A stretch of 64,000 bases of DNA from Citrobacter freundii (GTDB lineage Bacteria > Pseudomonadota > Gammaproteobacteria > Enterobacterales > Enterobacteriaceae), in NCBI RefSeq assembly GCF_011077955.1, contig NZ_JAALBX010000004.1:62001-126000 (forward strand), written 5' to 3'. The notes under the pieces are model-generated. The model was not told the origin of the DNA. It was given only the letters and a program-made list of their open reading frames with translations, and did no database searches. Each line of letters opens with the position of its first letter. The stretch's first letter is position 1. The translations under genes were made by a program, and so were the position numbers. Below are positions 18,853-27,907 of this stretch, piece by piece.

Positions 18853-19440
18853 TCAGAATAGACGATATCCGTAACCCCACAAGATCACAGTGAGTGCCAG
18901 CAGGACTTCCAGCACTAATACACCAATGGCGAGCGTGGAACTTGAGAAACTCAACCCCTCTTCCCGGTCGATGTTTAAGAACGCCGGAACGCCGATGTAC
19001 AAGAGGTAACCGGTATAAAACAGCGCGAGCGTGCCCACTAATGCGCACAACCACACAATAGGATAGAGCGCGACGATGCCGCTTAAAAAGAGCGGCGTTG
19101 CGACATAGCCGGCAAACACCATACAGTGCGTCAGCGGCGGTCGTTGTGGGAAGTTACGCGCCATCCACCAGATAACCCGTCCCATCACCGCAACGCCCGC
19201 CAGCATCAATCCGTAAAACAAAATCGCCAGCCCAAAGCCGGTCGCTAAAGACAATTTCACCACGTTGCCGTCGTCAAAATCCCAGCCGATTTGGGTAGTG
19301 CCGATAAAGGCGCAGATTACCGGAATGGCCGCCATGATAAGCACGTGGTGGGTGTAGTGATGCGAAACCGTTTCGTTTTCGCCCTTAATGACCTGCATTT
19401 CACGATAGGGATGGGAAAAAAGCCCCCAGACATGGTTCAT
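18853..19440 (-). CDS. yohC: Yip1-domain inner-membrane protein YohC
   Basis: A 195-residue protein with five predicted transmembrane segments (about 32-50, 70-92, 105-125, 130-155 and 170-192) and a short cytoplasmic N-terminus, belonging to the Yip1 membrane-protein family. No reaction or substrate is known. It is transcribed towards pbpG, as in K-12, with a 173-base gap that contains the 13-bp inverted repeat. The gap to yohD on the other side holds a small GCCAG/CTGGC stem and no gene. Confidence 0.92.
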   Translation of the reverse strand: MNHVWGLFSHPYREMQVIKGENETVSHHYTHHVLIMAAIPVICAFIGTTQIGWDFDDGNVVKLSLATGFGLAILFYGLMLAGVAVMGRVIWWMARNFPQRPPLTHCMVFAGYVATPLFLSGIVALYPIVWLCALVGTLALFYTGYLLYIGVPAFLNIDREEGLSFSSSTLAIGVLVLEVLLALTVILWGYGYRLF

Positions 19441-19639
19441 AAGGCCCCCTGTTAATACACGCGTATGCCAGACGGAATGCTGGCGTCAGGATGGATGAGA
19501 TAAGTATAACGCAGGCGCAGTGATTAATTATTGAACAGCACAAAAGAGCGTCCCCCACTGAAATTAGCGGTTTGACGATGCGCTTGCTGCCCCGACGTGT
19601 ATCCTTAAGACATTCAATAACAGGGAACACGGACCCGTC

Positions 19640-20212
19640 ATGGATCTATCAGCACTGATTTCGCAACATGGCTACGCGGCGCTGCTTATCGGCAGCATGG
19701 CGGAAGGAGAAACCATCACGCTGCTGGGCGGCGTGGCGGCGCATCAGGGATTATTACGCTTTCCGCTGGTCGTGTTAATGGTGGCGTTAGGGGGAATGAT
19801 TGGCGATCAGGTGCTTTATTTCCTGGGGCGTCGCTACGGGGCAAGACTGCTCACGCGCTTTAAGCGCCATCAGGACAAAATCGCCTCGGCACAGAAAATG
19901 ATTGCTCGCCATCCCCTGCTCTTCGTACCGGGCTGCCGCTTTATGTATGGTTTTCGCATCATCGGCCCCCTGCTGATTGGCGCAAGCCATGTGCCGCCAA
20001 AAGTCTTTTTGCCGCTTAACATTGCAGGGGCGCTGGTGTGGGCAGCGATTTTCAGCGCCCTGGGGTATGCGGGCGGTGAAGTGATTGCACCCTGGTTGCA
20101 CTCCTTCGACCAACACCTCAAACACTGGATTTGGCTGGCGCTGGCCGTAGGGTGTGTTGCGCTCTTACGCTTTGGCTTTAAACGTCGTCAGCGCAAAAAG
20201 CCTCACTCCTGA
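19640..20212 (+). CDS. yohD: DedA-family membrane protein YohD
   Basis: A 190-residue DedA/SNARE-associated protein with four to five hydrophobic segments. Family marks are GSMAEGETITLLGGVAA in the first reentrant region, GDQVLYFLGRRYGARLL, and CRFMYGFRIIGPLLIGAS, which carries the conserved Arg pair of DedA flippases. Paralogues (YqjA, YghB) support envelope homeostasis and lipid-carrier recycling, and a similar role is inferred. The C-terminus is strongly basic (KRRQRKK). Its last 10 bases overlap the 3' end of yohF on the opposite strand. Confidence 0.93.
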   Translation: MDLSALISQHGYAALLIGSMAEGETITLLGGVAAHQGLLRFPLVVLMVALGGMIGDQVLYFLGRRYGARLLTRFKRHQDKIASAQKMIARHPLLFVPGCRFMYGFRIIGPLLIGASHVPPKVFLPLNIAGALVWAAIFSALGYAGGEVIAPWLHSFDQHLKHWIWLALAVGCVALLRFGFKRRQRKKPHS

Positions 20213-20970
20213 GGCTTAAATTGCGGGTTAGCCAGCATAAAACCGCCGTCGACTATAAACGACTGACCGGTAGCATATCCGGCTGCATCTGAACAAAGCC
20301 AGGCCACAAGGCTTGCGATTTCTTCGGTCCGCCCTGGCCGCGCCAGGGGCACTTCAGGCAGCGAGCCGGGTTTGGCATCCTCATCGTCCATATCGTTCAT
20401 CGGCGTGGCAATCGCGCCAGGCGCCACAGAATTCACCAGAATACCGTGGCTTACCAGTTCCAGCGCCATGGATTTGGTCAGCCCGCCGAGCGCATGTTTC
20501 GCGGCGGTATATGCGCTCGCGTCCGGCAGCGGCGTATGCTCATGAACCGAGGTGATATTAACGATTCGCCCGCCGCCGCCCTGTTTCACCATCGCGCGTG
20601 CGGCAATCTGCGAGCATAGAAACGCGCCGTCGACATCCACCGTGAATACAGAACGCCACTCCTCAAACGGCATATCGAGAAAGGCGGCCTTGGTCATGGC
20701 CCCGGCGTTATTCACCAGCGCATCGATACGACCGAAACGATCGATCAATTCCTGAATAGCCTGCGCGCCGTCCGGCAGCTGGCTGAGGTCCAGCTGGATA
20801 AGCTCTGCTTTGCGGCCAAACGAACGCACTTTTTCTGCCGTCTCTTTCGCCCCTTTGTCATCGCTATGCCAGGTGATACCGATGTCGAAGCCTTGTTGTG
20901 CCAGTAACTCCGCGCATTTTTTGCCGATGCCGGAATCTGATGCGGTCACTATTGCAATGCGTTGGGTCAT
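20203..20970 (-). CDS. yohF: Short-chain dehydrogenase/reductase YohF
   Basis: A 255-residue classical SDR. The nucleotide motif is TASDSGIGKK (residues 10-19, TGxxxGIG type), NNAG is at about 88-91, and the catalytic triad comprises the Ser in INITSVHEH, Tyr in SAYTAAKHA (YxxxK) and its Lys. It uses NAD(P)H; the physiological substrate is unknown, and acetoin reductase-like names exist in databases. In K-12 the yohG (mdtQ) locus follows on this side; here it is absent and yohP comes next. Confidence 0.93.
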   Translation of the reverse strand: MTQRIAIVTASDSGIGKKCAELLAQQGFDIGITWHSDDKGAKETAEKVRSFGRKAELIQLDLSQLPDGAQAIQELIDRFGRIDALVNNAGAMTKAAFLDMPFEEWRSVFTVDVDGAFLCSQIAARAMVKQGGGGRIVNITSVHEHTPLPDASAYTAAKHALGGLTKSMALELVSHGILVNSVAPGAIATPMNDMDDEDAKPGSLPEVPLARPGRTEEIASLVAWLCSDAAGYATGQSFIVDGGFMLANPQFKPQE

Positions 20971-21110
20971 AGGAAGCCCTCTCTGGATGCGAAGAAAGGG
21001 TAAGTATAGAAAAGGAACGCGGGGCGAGGCGCCGTGGCGGGTAAACGAAAGTAAAGGCGCGATTTAAGACGCTCACGCGCAAACCGCCTCGCCAGTTTCT
21101 CAATCTTTCC

Positions 21111-21116
21111 TATACT
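21111..21116 (+). promoter_or_regulatory. Candidate -10 element of yohP
   Basis: TATACT within CCTATACTTAATC. The extended form CTATACTTA is one base from the sigma-S consensus CTACACTTA, and no good -35 is present at the right distance, which favours a sigma-S promoter. The transcript would start near 21123, about 30 bases before the ATG. Confidence 0.4.
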
Positions 21117-21154
21117 TAATCTCGATACAACTGGTTAATTATGCGAGGGAAACA

Positions 21155-21238
21155 ATGAAAATTATTCTATGGGCGGTTTTGATTATCTTTTTGATTGGGC
21201 TTTTGGTGGTGACAGGCGTGTTTAAGGCGATTTTCTAA
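21155..21238 (+). CDS. yohP: Membrane micro-protein YohP (27 aa)
   Basis: A 27-codon gene preceded by GCGAGGGA. The peptide starts MKIILWAVLIIFLIGLL and ends VFKAIF, nearly identical to E. coli YohP (one difference that I can recall, Ala for Met near the C-terminus). It is one hydrophobic helix, and in E. coli it has served as a model for mRNA targeting and post-translational insertion of tiny membrane proteins. The physiological role is unknown. Its stop lies 10 bases from the dusC stop on the other strand. Confidence 0.93.
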   Translation: MKIILWAVLIIFLIGLLVVTGVFKAIF

Positions 21239-21247
21239 CTCGCAACC

Positions 21248-22204
21248 TCAAACCTCGTGGTACGCCCCTCGGGCGTACCCCTCAATCGCACTGGCAATGG
21301 CCTGGGAATGGGTCAGCGTGCGGACAGTCGTAAAGAGTTCAGTCGCCTGCGGATAGGCTTTTCTCAAATACCCTAACCACTGCTTTATACGTGCCACATG
21401 ATACATGCCCGTATCGCCCTGTTTTTCCAGTTGGCTATATTTTTGTAATAACGCCACCACGTCCGGCCAGGCCATCGGCGCTTCGTTATACTTCACCACC
21501 CGACTTAAATTGGGCACATTAAGCGCCCCGCGCCCTACCATCAGCGCATCGCAGCCCGTTGCCTGTAAACACGCCTGCCCGCTTTGCCAGTCCCAAATTT
21601 CTCCGTTAGCAATAACCGGAATGGTCAGACGCTTTCTGATCTCGCCAATAGCGGCCCAATTTATGCGTTCCGCTTTGTAGCCATCTTCTTTGGTGCGACC
21701 ATGCACCACCAGCTCGGTTGCCCCGGCCTGCTGCACCGCATCGGCGATTTCAAACTGGCGGGCGTCGCTGTCCCAGCCGAGGCGCACTTTCACCGTCACC
21801 GGAAGCGACGCGGGGACGGCTTCGCGCATCGCTTTCGCGCCGCGATAAATCAGATCCGGGTCTTTTAACAGCGTTGCCCCGCCGCCGCTGCCGTTCACCA
21901 GTTTTGACGGGCACCCGCAGTTAAGATCAACGCCCCACGAGCCAAGCTCTACCGCCCTGGCGGCATTTTCCGCAAGCCATTGCGGATGCTGGCCGAGAAG
22001 CTGCACACGCACGGGTGTACCGGACGGCGTGCGGCTCTGGTGATGGAGTTCCGGGCACAGCTTATAGAAGGATTTTGCCGGCAGCAGGCTGTCCACCACA
22101 CGCAAAAATTCCGTGATGCACAGATCGTAGTCGTTAACGCTCGTTAATAATTCACGTACCAGCGAATCCAGTACGCCTTCCATTGGCGCCAGTAATACAC
22201 GCAT
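21248..22204 (-). CDS. dusC: tRNA-dihydrouridine(16) synthase DusC
   Basis: A 318-residue FMN-dependent TIM-barrel enzyme (E. coli 315) that reduces uridine 16 in tRNAs. The N-terminal [10 protein letters not shown] is followed by DLNCGCPSK with the catalytic Cys near residue 98, the phosphate-binding stretch [11 protein letters not shown], and [12 protein letters not shown]. The ATG before RVLLAPM follows GAGGTCAG and matches E. coli; an upstream in-frame ATG adds five residues. A hairpin with a T-run sits directly ahead of the ribosome binding site and may be regulatory. Confidence 0.95.
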   Translation of the reverse strand: MRVLLAPMEGVLDSLVRELLTSVNDYDLCITEFLRVVDSLLPAKSFYKLCPELHHQSRTPSGTPVRVQLLGQHPQWLAENAARAVELGSWGVDLNCGCPSKLVNGSGGGATLLKDPDLIYRGAKAMREAVPASLPVTVKVRLGWDSDARQFEIADAVQQAGATELVVHGRTKEDGYKAERINWAAIGEIRKRLTIPVIANGEIWDWQSGQACLQATGCDALMVGRGALNVPNLSRVVKYNEAPMAWPDVVALLQKYSQLEKQGDTGMYHVARIKQWLGYLRKAYPQATELFTTVRTLTHSQAIASAIEGYARGAYHEV

Positions 22205-22224
22205 AGCTGACCTCGGCAAAAATG

Positions 22225-22243
22225 AGGCGCTATGTTAGCGCCT
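22225..22243 (-). promoter_or_regulatory. Terminator-like hairpin in the dusC leader
   Basis: AGGCGCTA and TAGCGCCT form an eight-base-pair perfect stem with a three-base loop, followed on the minus strand by CATTTTTG and then the dusC ribosome binding site about 10 bases later. This is an intrinsic-terminator arrangement inside the 5' leader. It may attenuate dusC or end a message entering from upstream. Confidence 0.5.
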
Positions 22244-22409
22244 GACGTTCGACAAGGAAATGCATTTTACCTGATGGCATTGAGCCTGCTTCGCGCGCCG
22301 GGTATGCTTAAGAAAAAAATAAGCCGCACCCGTCATTCACACTTTCAAATCCTGACAATGCCTTGCCACGCTGCACGGCAGGCATACTTGCTATGCCTTA
22401 AAATCATGA

Positions 22410-22447
22410 TGTGATCTGTAGCACACAATTTTTATTAATTGTATGAT
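22410..22447 (+). promoter_or_regulatory. CRP site and promoter of yohJK
   Basis: TGTGA-TCTGTA-GCACA (22410-22425) matches the CRP core with one mismatch. TATGAT (22442-22447) follows as a -10, placing the start near 22454 and the CRP centre at about -37, close to a class II position. Further upstream the 254-base dusC-yohJ gap holds two more stems (GGGT..GCTTA/TAAGC..ACCC at 22297-22333 and GGCATA/TATGCC at 22381-22397). Confidence 0.55.
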
Positions 22448-22473
22448 GAATGCATTCCAACAGGGTTAATGAT

Positions 22474-22875
22474 ATGAGCACCATGCTGACCACAATCTGG
22501 CACTTTGTACGCGCTTTCATCCTTATCTATGCCTGCCTTTACGCAGGCATTGCGCTGGCGGCATTGCTGCCCATCACTATTCCCGGCAGCATCATCGGCA
22601 TGCTCATTATGTTCATACTGCTGTCGTTACAGATCCTGCCCGCAAAATGGGTGAAACCGGGTTGTAATGCGTTAATCCGCTATATGGCGCTGCTGTTTGT
22701 CCCGGTAGGGATTGGCGTCATGCAGTATGTGGATGTATTGAAAGCCCAGTTTGGGCCGGTAGTGGTGTCGTGCTTTATCAGTACGCTGGTGGTCTTTCTG
22801 GTGGTGAGCTGGAGTTCGCATCTGGTGCACGGTCAGCGCAAAGTTATCGGTCAGCAGGAGTCAAACAATGATTGA
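22474..22875 (+). CDS. yohJ: LrgA/CidA-type membrane protein YohJ
   Basis: A 133-residue, four-helix protein of UPF0299/LrgA type (holin-like fold), with the family block [20 protein letters not shown] at about residues 33-52. I chose the ATG before STMLTT because it gives the K-12 length; another ATG lies eight codons earlier. It pairs with YohK, whose start overlaps the end of yohJ by eight bases, a coupled CidAB/LrgAB-like unit. Relatives have been linked to pyruvate or glycolate transport and cell lysis control; which applies here is not visible. Confidence 0.94.
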   Translation: MSTMLTTIWHFVRAFILIYACLYAGIALAALLPITIPGSIIGMLIMFILLSLQILPAKWVKPGCNALIRYMALLFVPVGIGVMQYVDVLKAQFGPVVVSCFISTLVVFLVVSWSSHLVHGQRKVIGQQESNND

Positions 22876-23563
22876 TTATATCTGGTGGTCGCTGCCGTTG
22901 ACCCTGGCCGTGTTTTTCGCCGCCCGCAAACTCGCGGCAAAATTAAAATCCCCGCTGCTTAATCCGTTACTGGTTTCTATGGTGGTGATTATTCCTTTAC
23001 TGGTCTTCACCCACACCCCTTATGAGCACTATTTTCAGGGCAGCAAAATCCTCAATGATTTACTGCAACCTGCCGTGGTTGCGCTGGCTTTCCCGTTGTA
23101 CGAGCAGCTTCATCAGATCCGCGCCCGCTGGAAATCGATTATTACCATCTGCTTTATCGGCAGTATGGTGGCGATGCTCACCGGTACCTCGGTCGCGCTA
23201 TTAATGGGCGCCTCGCCAGAAATCGCCGCATCGGTGTTGCCGAAATCGGTGACGACGCCCATCGCTATGGCGGTCGGCGGCAGTCTTGGCGGCATTCCCG
23301 CTATCAGCGCGGTATGTGTCATTTTCGTCGGGATTTTAGGCGCGGTGTTTGGTCACACCCTGCTGAATGTCATGGGTATTCGCACCAAATCAGCGCGTGG
23401 GCTGGCGATGGGTACCGCCTCTCACGCCCTGGGCACTGCCCGCTGCGCGGAACTCGATTATCAGGAAGGCGCGTTCAGTTCGCTGGCATTAGTCATATGC
23501 GGCATTATCACGTCACTGGTAGCGCCATTTTTGTTTCCACTGATTCTGGCGTTTTGGTCTTAA
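22868..23563 (+). CDS. yohK: LrgB/CidB-type membrane protein YohK
   Basis: A 231-residue LrgB-family protein with about seven transmembrane segments. Family marks include [23 protein letters not shown] (about 115-137) and [14 protein letters not shown] near residue 188. It acts with YohJ in the inner membrane. K-12 has the same pair just upstream of cdd. No intrinsic terminator separates it from the cdd control region, so read-through into cdd is possible. Confidence 0.94.
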   Translation: MIDYIWWSLPLTLAVFFAARKLAAKLKSPLLNPLLVSMVVIIPLLVFTHTPYEHYFQGSKILNDLLQPAVVALAFPLYEQLHQIRARWKSIITICFIGSMVAMLTGTSVALLMGASPEIAASVLPKSVTTPIAMAVGGSLGGIPAISAVCVIFVGILGAVFGHTLLNVMGIRTKSARGLAMGTASHALGTARCAELDYQEGAFSSLALVICGIITSLVAPFLFPLILAFWS

Positions 23564-23567
23564 AATT

Positions 23568-23660
23568 TGCGAGATGTCGCGCAAATTTGTATGAAAGAAA
23601 ATTCGTTGCATAAATAACGAGATATACATCACATATCAAGCCTCTTCGCCTCCGTAAACT
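23568..23660 (+). promoter_or_regulatory. cdd promoter with two CRP sites and a CytR-type site
   Basis: CRP1 is CGAGA-TATACA-TCACA (23618-23633), centred at about -41.5 from a start near 23667 set by the -10 TAAACT (23655-23660). CRP2 is TGCGA-GATGTC-GCGCA (23568-23583), centred 50 bases further upstream. The CytR recognition octamer-like GTTGCATA lies at 23605-23612 between them. This is the nucleoside-regulon arrangement known for E. coli cdd, where CytR is held between two CRP dimers. Confidence 0.7.
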
Positions 23661-23694
23661 ACGGATCCAGTAACCGAAATTAAGAGGCTTTGTC

Positions 23695-24579
23695 ATGCAT
23701 TCACGTTTTCATACTGCCTTTGCCGGGCTGTCTCAGCCTCTGCAAAACGCGCTTGCTCCCCTGTTAGACGCTGAACATTTCCCGGCAATGTTGACCGCGG
23801 AACAGTCTCAACATATTCAAAGCCAGTGCGGTCTTAGTGAAGACGAACTGGCGTTTGCTCTGCTGCCTTTGGCGGCGGCCTACGCAGAAACCCCTATTTC
23901 ACATTTCAATGTCGGTGCCATCGCTCGCGGCGTGAGCGGCAATTTATGGTTCGGCGCGAACATGGAATATCCGGGCATCGCCCTGCAACAGACGGTTCAT
24001 GCCGAACAAAGTGCGATTACGCATGCCTGGATGAGCGGCGAAACCGCCCTGCGCGCCATTACGGTCAATTACACGCCGTGCGGTCACTGTCGTCAGTTTA
24101 TGAACGAACTGAACAGCGGCCTGGATTTGCATATCCACCTGCCAGGACGCACTGCCGCAACGCTTAAGGATTATCTACCTGACGCTTTCGGCCCACGCGA
24201 TTTGGACATCAAAACCACCATTTTTGACGCCGAAGATCACGGCTTTTCATTGCAGGGCGATGCACTAAGCCAGCAGGCGATCCGTGCCGCTAACCGCAGT
24301 CACGCGCCTTATACCCAGTCGCCATGCGGTCTTGCGCTCGAACTGCTCGATGGCACCATTCTCACCGGCAGCTACGCAGAAAATGCCGCGTTCAACCCGT
24401 CGCTTCCCCCTCTGCAGGCGGCACTGAATTTAGTTATCTTAAAAGGCTACGGCTTTGCCGACATTCAGCGAGCCATTCTGGCTGAGCGTGCGGATGGCAA
24501 CATCAGCCAGTGGGCGCCGACGGTATCCACACTCAATGGGCTGGGCTGTCAGAACGTCGATCGGGTGCTGCTCGCCTGA
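23695..24579 (+). CDS. cdd: Cytidine deaminase
   Basis: A 294-residue, two-domain enterobacterial cytidine deaminase of the same length as the E. coli enzyme. The zinc site is His102-Ala-Glu104 with catalytic Glu104, plus Cys129 and Cys132 in PCGHC. The second, non-catalytic CDA fold spans about 190-294. It deaminates cytidine and deoxycytidine to uridine and deoxyuridine in pyrimidine salvage as a homodimer. It has its own CRP/CytR promoter after yohK and is followed by sanA. Confidence 0.97.
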   Translation: MHSRFHTAFAGLSQPLQNALAPLLDAEHFPAMLTAEQSQHIQSQCGLSEDELAFALLPLAAAYAETPISHFNVGAIARGVSGNLWFGANMEYPGIALQQTVHAEQSAITHAWMSGETALRAITVNYTPCGHCRQFMNELNSGLDLHIHLPGRTAATLKDYLPDAFGPRDLDIKTTIFDAEDHGFSLQGDALSQQAIRAANRSHAPYTQSPCGLALELLDGTILTGSYAENAAFNPSLPPLQAALNLVILKGYGFADIQRAILAERADGNISQWAPTVSTLNGLGCQNVDRVLLA

Positions 24580-24592
24580 TGCCCCACCTACG

Positions 24593-24628
24593 CCGTGCGG
24601 AATGCTTAATTTTAATGCACCCGCACGG
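24593..24628 (+). repeat. Hairpin in the cdd-sanA gap
   Basis: CCGTGCGG and CCGCACGG pair over eight bases around an A/T-rich interior (TGC-TTAATTTTAA-TGCA) that pairs again in part. There is no T-run after it. Likely the 3' end structure of the cdd message. Confidence 0.45.
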
Positions 24629-24695
24629 TGAGCGGTTGCGCTCGCCTGGCGGGTAAAGTAGCCTTGATGCAATTTTCCTGTTCTGAGCCATCTGA

Positions 24696-25409
<714 letters not shown>

Positions 25410-25494
25410 CGGCGTTTTATTAACCGAATCGTTCCTCCCCACTCTGAATTCAGCGCAACAATGCGCTAAGAAACTGTCCACGTTTATACAGCGA

Positions 25495-25543
25495 CTACAC
25501 TCACTGATACGCATTGCGTGTGTTACACGCCGTTATCAGGGAG
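25495..25543 (+). promoter_or_regulatory. Sigma-S-like promoter and 5' hairpin of the AI-2E-family permease gene
   Basis: CTACACTCA (25495-25503) differs from the sigma-S extended -10 at one base. Transcription would begin near 25507, at the base of a long stem-loop: CTGATA (25504-25509) with TATCAG (25534-25539), and inside it GCGTGT (25516-25521) with ACACGC (25525-25530) around a GTT loop. The 3' base of the stem runs into the ribosome binding site GGGAG (25539-25543). The 5' end of the message would therefore be almost entirely a hairpin touching the site of ribosome entry. Confidence 0.55.
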
Positions 25544-25548
25544 TCATT

Positions 25549-26670
25549 TTGCTTATGGGAAAAACGTCTAAGATCGTTTTCGTTGTCATTCTTACGCTGG
25601 TCACGCTGGCTTTTCTGACCATTCTGCGGCCCTATTTTTCTTCTGTGCTGTGGGCCGTTATTCTGGCGGTCATTTTTTATAAAATGAAAATCTGGCTAAT
25701 GCGGGTCACGAACGGGAAAAACGGGCTTGCCGCTCTGCTGACGCTCCTCGCCATCTGTCTTATCGTCTTCACACCGCTCGCGATTATCACCTCTTCGCTG
25801 GCGCGGGAATTTAATATCGTCTACCAGACGCTTCAGAACGATAACGCGACGCTCTCAAAACTTTTCTATGAATATCTTGGCTACTTACCTGGCTGGGCGC
25901 GGGGTCTGCTGACGGAATACGAGCTGGATAATTTGACCGATATTCGCAGCAAACTCTCCGAGGTTGCTATGAAAGGCAGCCAGTACGCGGCAGGCAGCGT
26001 GCTGCTTATCAGTAAAAACACCTTTAGCGTGGCGGTGGGATTCGGAGTCATGTTGTATTTGCTGTTCTTTTTCCTGAAAGACGGCGCACGCCTGGTTGAA
26101 ATGACGTTTAAAGCCATTCCGCTGGAAAATACGATGAAGTACCGTCTGTTCGCCCGCTTCGCCGCCGTCGCCCGCGCAACGGTAAAAGGCACGGTGGTGG
26201 TAGCTGTGGTCCAGGGAGCGCTTGGCGGTATCGCCTTTTACTTTGCGGGGATTGAAGCAAGCCTGCTGTGGGGGGCGCTGATGGCCTTCTTATCGCTGAT
26301 CCCGGCAGTCGGGACGGCGTTAATCTGGATCCCGGCGGCGATTTATCTGTTTGCGACTGGCGCGATTATCAAAGGCATTCTGCTGACGCTGTGGTTCGTG
26401 GTCATCGTCGGCCTGTCTGATAATCTCTTGCGCCCATTGCTGGTGGGTAAAGATATCCGCATGCCAGACTGGTTGATTCTGATAACCACGCTTGGGGGCT
26501 TGAGTATTTACGGTATTAACGGATTCGTTATTGGCCCGATGGTGGCGGCGCTATTTGTGACGTGCTGGAATTATTTTTATCAGGCGGATCAGGAAAAACG
26601 GCGCGTGGATGGCGATGATTCAAAAGTGCCGGCGCAGCAGGAAGTCACCGAGGCCCGACGGGAACCATAA
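25549..26670 (+). CDS. AI-2E family (PerM/YdiK-type) membrane permease
   Basis: A 373-residue protein of the AI-2 exporter superfamily (TqsA/PerM/YdiK fold). Helix pairs at about 10-50 and 60-85 lead to a soluble middle region (95-150), then further helices including FFFLKDGARLVE (about 180), the family marks SLIPAVGTALIWIPAAIYL (near 250) and DNLLRPLLVG (near 295), and a polar, charged tail. The substrate is unknown; membership does not prove autoinducer transport. The start is TTG five bases from GGGAG, or ATG two codons later. It stands where K-12 has yeiS-preT-preA. Confidence 0.88.
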   Translation: MLMGKTSKIVFVVILTLVTLAFLTILRPYFSSVLWAVILAVIFYKMKIWLMRVTNGKNGLAALLTLLAICLIVFTPLAIITSSLAREFNIVYQTLQNDNATLSKLFYEYLGYLPGWARGLLTEYELDNLTDIRSKLSEVAMKGSQYAAGSVLLISKNTFSVAVGFGVMLYLLFFFLKDGARLVEMTFKAIPLENTMKYRLFARFAAVARATVKGTVVVAVVQGALGGIAFYFAGIEASLLWGALMAFLSLIPAVGTALIWIPAAIYLFATGAIIKGILLTLWFVVIVGLSDNLLRPLLVGKDIRMPDWLILITTLGGLSIYGINGFVIGPMVAALFVTCWNYFYQADQEKRRVDGDDSKVPAQQEVTEARREP

Positions 26671-26837
26671 GTAAAAATCCGTCTTCACAGAAGGCGCTTT
26701 GATTTCGCGCTGAAAAGGCGTACTGAAACCCTTAAAAAGCAGTCTCTGCCAGCCCTGTGAGATGTCAATATAGAGGCAATAAGGCAGAGTCAAACCAGAT
26801 GATGCCCACGCCCACAGGATGTGGTTTTCGGTTGGCA

Positions 26838-26863
26838 ATAAAAAAAGCCCCCTTTCGGGGGCT
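26838..26863 (-). terminator. mglBAC terminator
   Basis: AGCCCCC/GGGGGCT stem with loop TTTC, preceded on the plus strand by A7, giving a minus-strand U-run. It lies 20 bases beyond the mglC stop. Confidence 0.9.
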
Positions 26864-26881
26864 GGACAAATGAAGTCTAAA

Positions 26882-27892
26882 TTACTTCTTACGGGCGTAT
26901 TTCAGTGAATCGAGCGCAACCGCGAAGATAATGATTGCACCTTTAATAATGTACTGCCAGTACGGGTTCACGCCGATATACGTCAGACCGTAGTTGATAA
27001 CCGTAAAGATGATCACACCGGTTACTACGCCAATGACCGTACCTACGCCGCCGCTGAAGGAAACGCCGCCAACCACACACGCGGCAATCGCATCCAGTTC
27101 GTACATAAAGCCGAGGTTGTTGGTCGCAGAGCCGATACGGCCCGCTTCCAGCATACCGCCGAACGCGTAGAACACACCGGACAGTGCATAAATCATCAGC
27201 AGGTTGAGCGCAACGTTAACGCCGGATACTTTCGCCGCTTCTGGGTTGCCGCCGATTGCGAAAATGTTTTTACCAAAACGGGTTTTATTCCACAGTACCC
27301 AAACAAACGCCACCGCAATCAGCGCATAGAACGTGATATACGAGAGTCGGAAGCTGCCCATCGCCACAAAGCCCTGGGTAAACGTCGAGAAGCCGCTGTC
27401 AAAGCCGGAAATCGGCGATGCGCCCACGAAGTCGTAATACAGGGAGTTGATACCGTAAACGATAATCATGGTGCCAAGTGTGGTGATAAACGGCGTCACG
27501 TTCAGATAAGCGATGACGATACCGTTAATCAGACCGATGATGGCACCAATAACGCAAACAATCAGGATAACCACGAAGATCGGCATGGTCGCCATTTCGG
27601 GGAATACTTTGTTGGCGTTTTCCATCGACTGTAGCAGTGTCGCCGCCACGACCGCCGCCAGACCAACCTGACGCCCTGCGGAAAGGTCTGTCCCCTGGGT
27701 TACGATAAGCCCCGCAACGCCCAGCGCGATAATAATACGCACCGAGGATTGGGTCAGAATGTTACTTAAGTTCAGAAGGCTTAAGAAGGATGGATCCTGG
27801 AAAATAATAATAGCCAGCAGAACTAAAAGGACGACGTAAATACCGCCTTCTTTCAGATAAGTGAGAAAACTTTTTTTATTTAACGCACTCAT
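26882..27892 (-). CDS. mglC: Galactose/methyl-galactoside ABC permease MglC
   Basis: A 336-residue inner-membrane permease of the sugar BPD_transp_2 family, the same length as in E. coli, with about ten hydrophobic segments. The block GTDLSAGRQVGLAAVVAATLLQ (residues 65-86) and the conserved GGNPEAAKVSGVN coupling loop (about 215-227) are present. It forms the homodimeric channel for D-galactose and methyl-beta-galactoside with two MglA nucleotide-binding subunits. It is the last gene of mglBAC, starting 16 bases after mglA. Confidence 0.97.
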   Translation of the reverse strand: MSALNKKSFLTYLKEGGIYVVLLVLLAIIIFQDPSFLSLLNLSNILTQSSVRIIIALGVAGLIVTQGTDLSAGRQVGLAAVVAATLLQSMENANKVFPEMATMPIFVVILIVCVIGAIIGLINGIVIAYLNVTPFITTLGTMIIVYGINSLYYDFVGASPISGFDSGFSTFTQGFVAMGSFRLSYITFYALIAVAFVWVLWNKTRFGKNIFAIGGNPEAAKVSGVNVALNLLMIYALSGVFYAFGGMLEAGRIGSATNNLGFMYELDAIAACVVGGVSFSGGVGTVIGVVTGVIIFTVINYGLTYIGVNPYWQYIIKGAIIIFAVALDSLKYARKK

Positions 27893-27907
27893 GAGGAGCC
27901 CCTGATA

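Noticed and set aside
25549-26670. Naming the AI-2E-family permease tqsA or ydiK
   Set aside because: The sequence shows the superfamily only; neither its N-terminus nor its locus matches those genes as I remember them.
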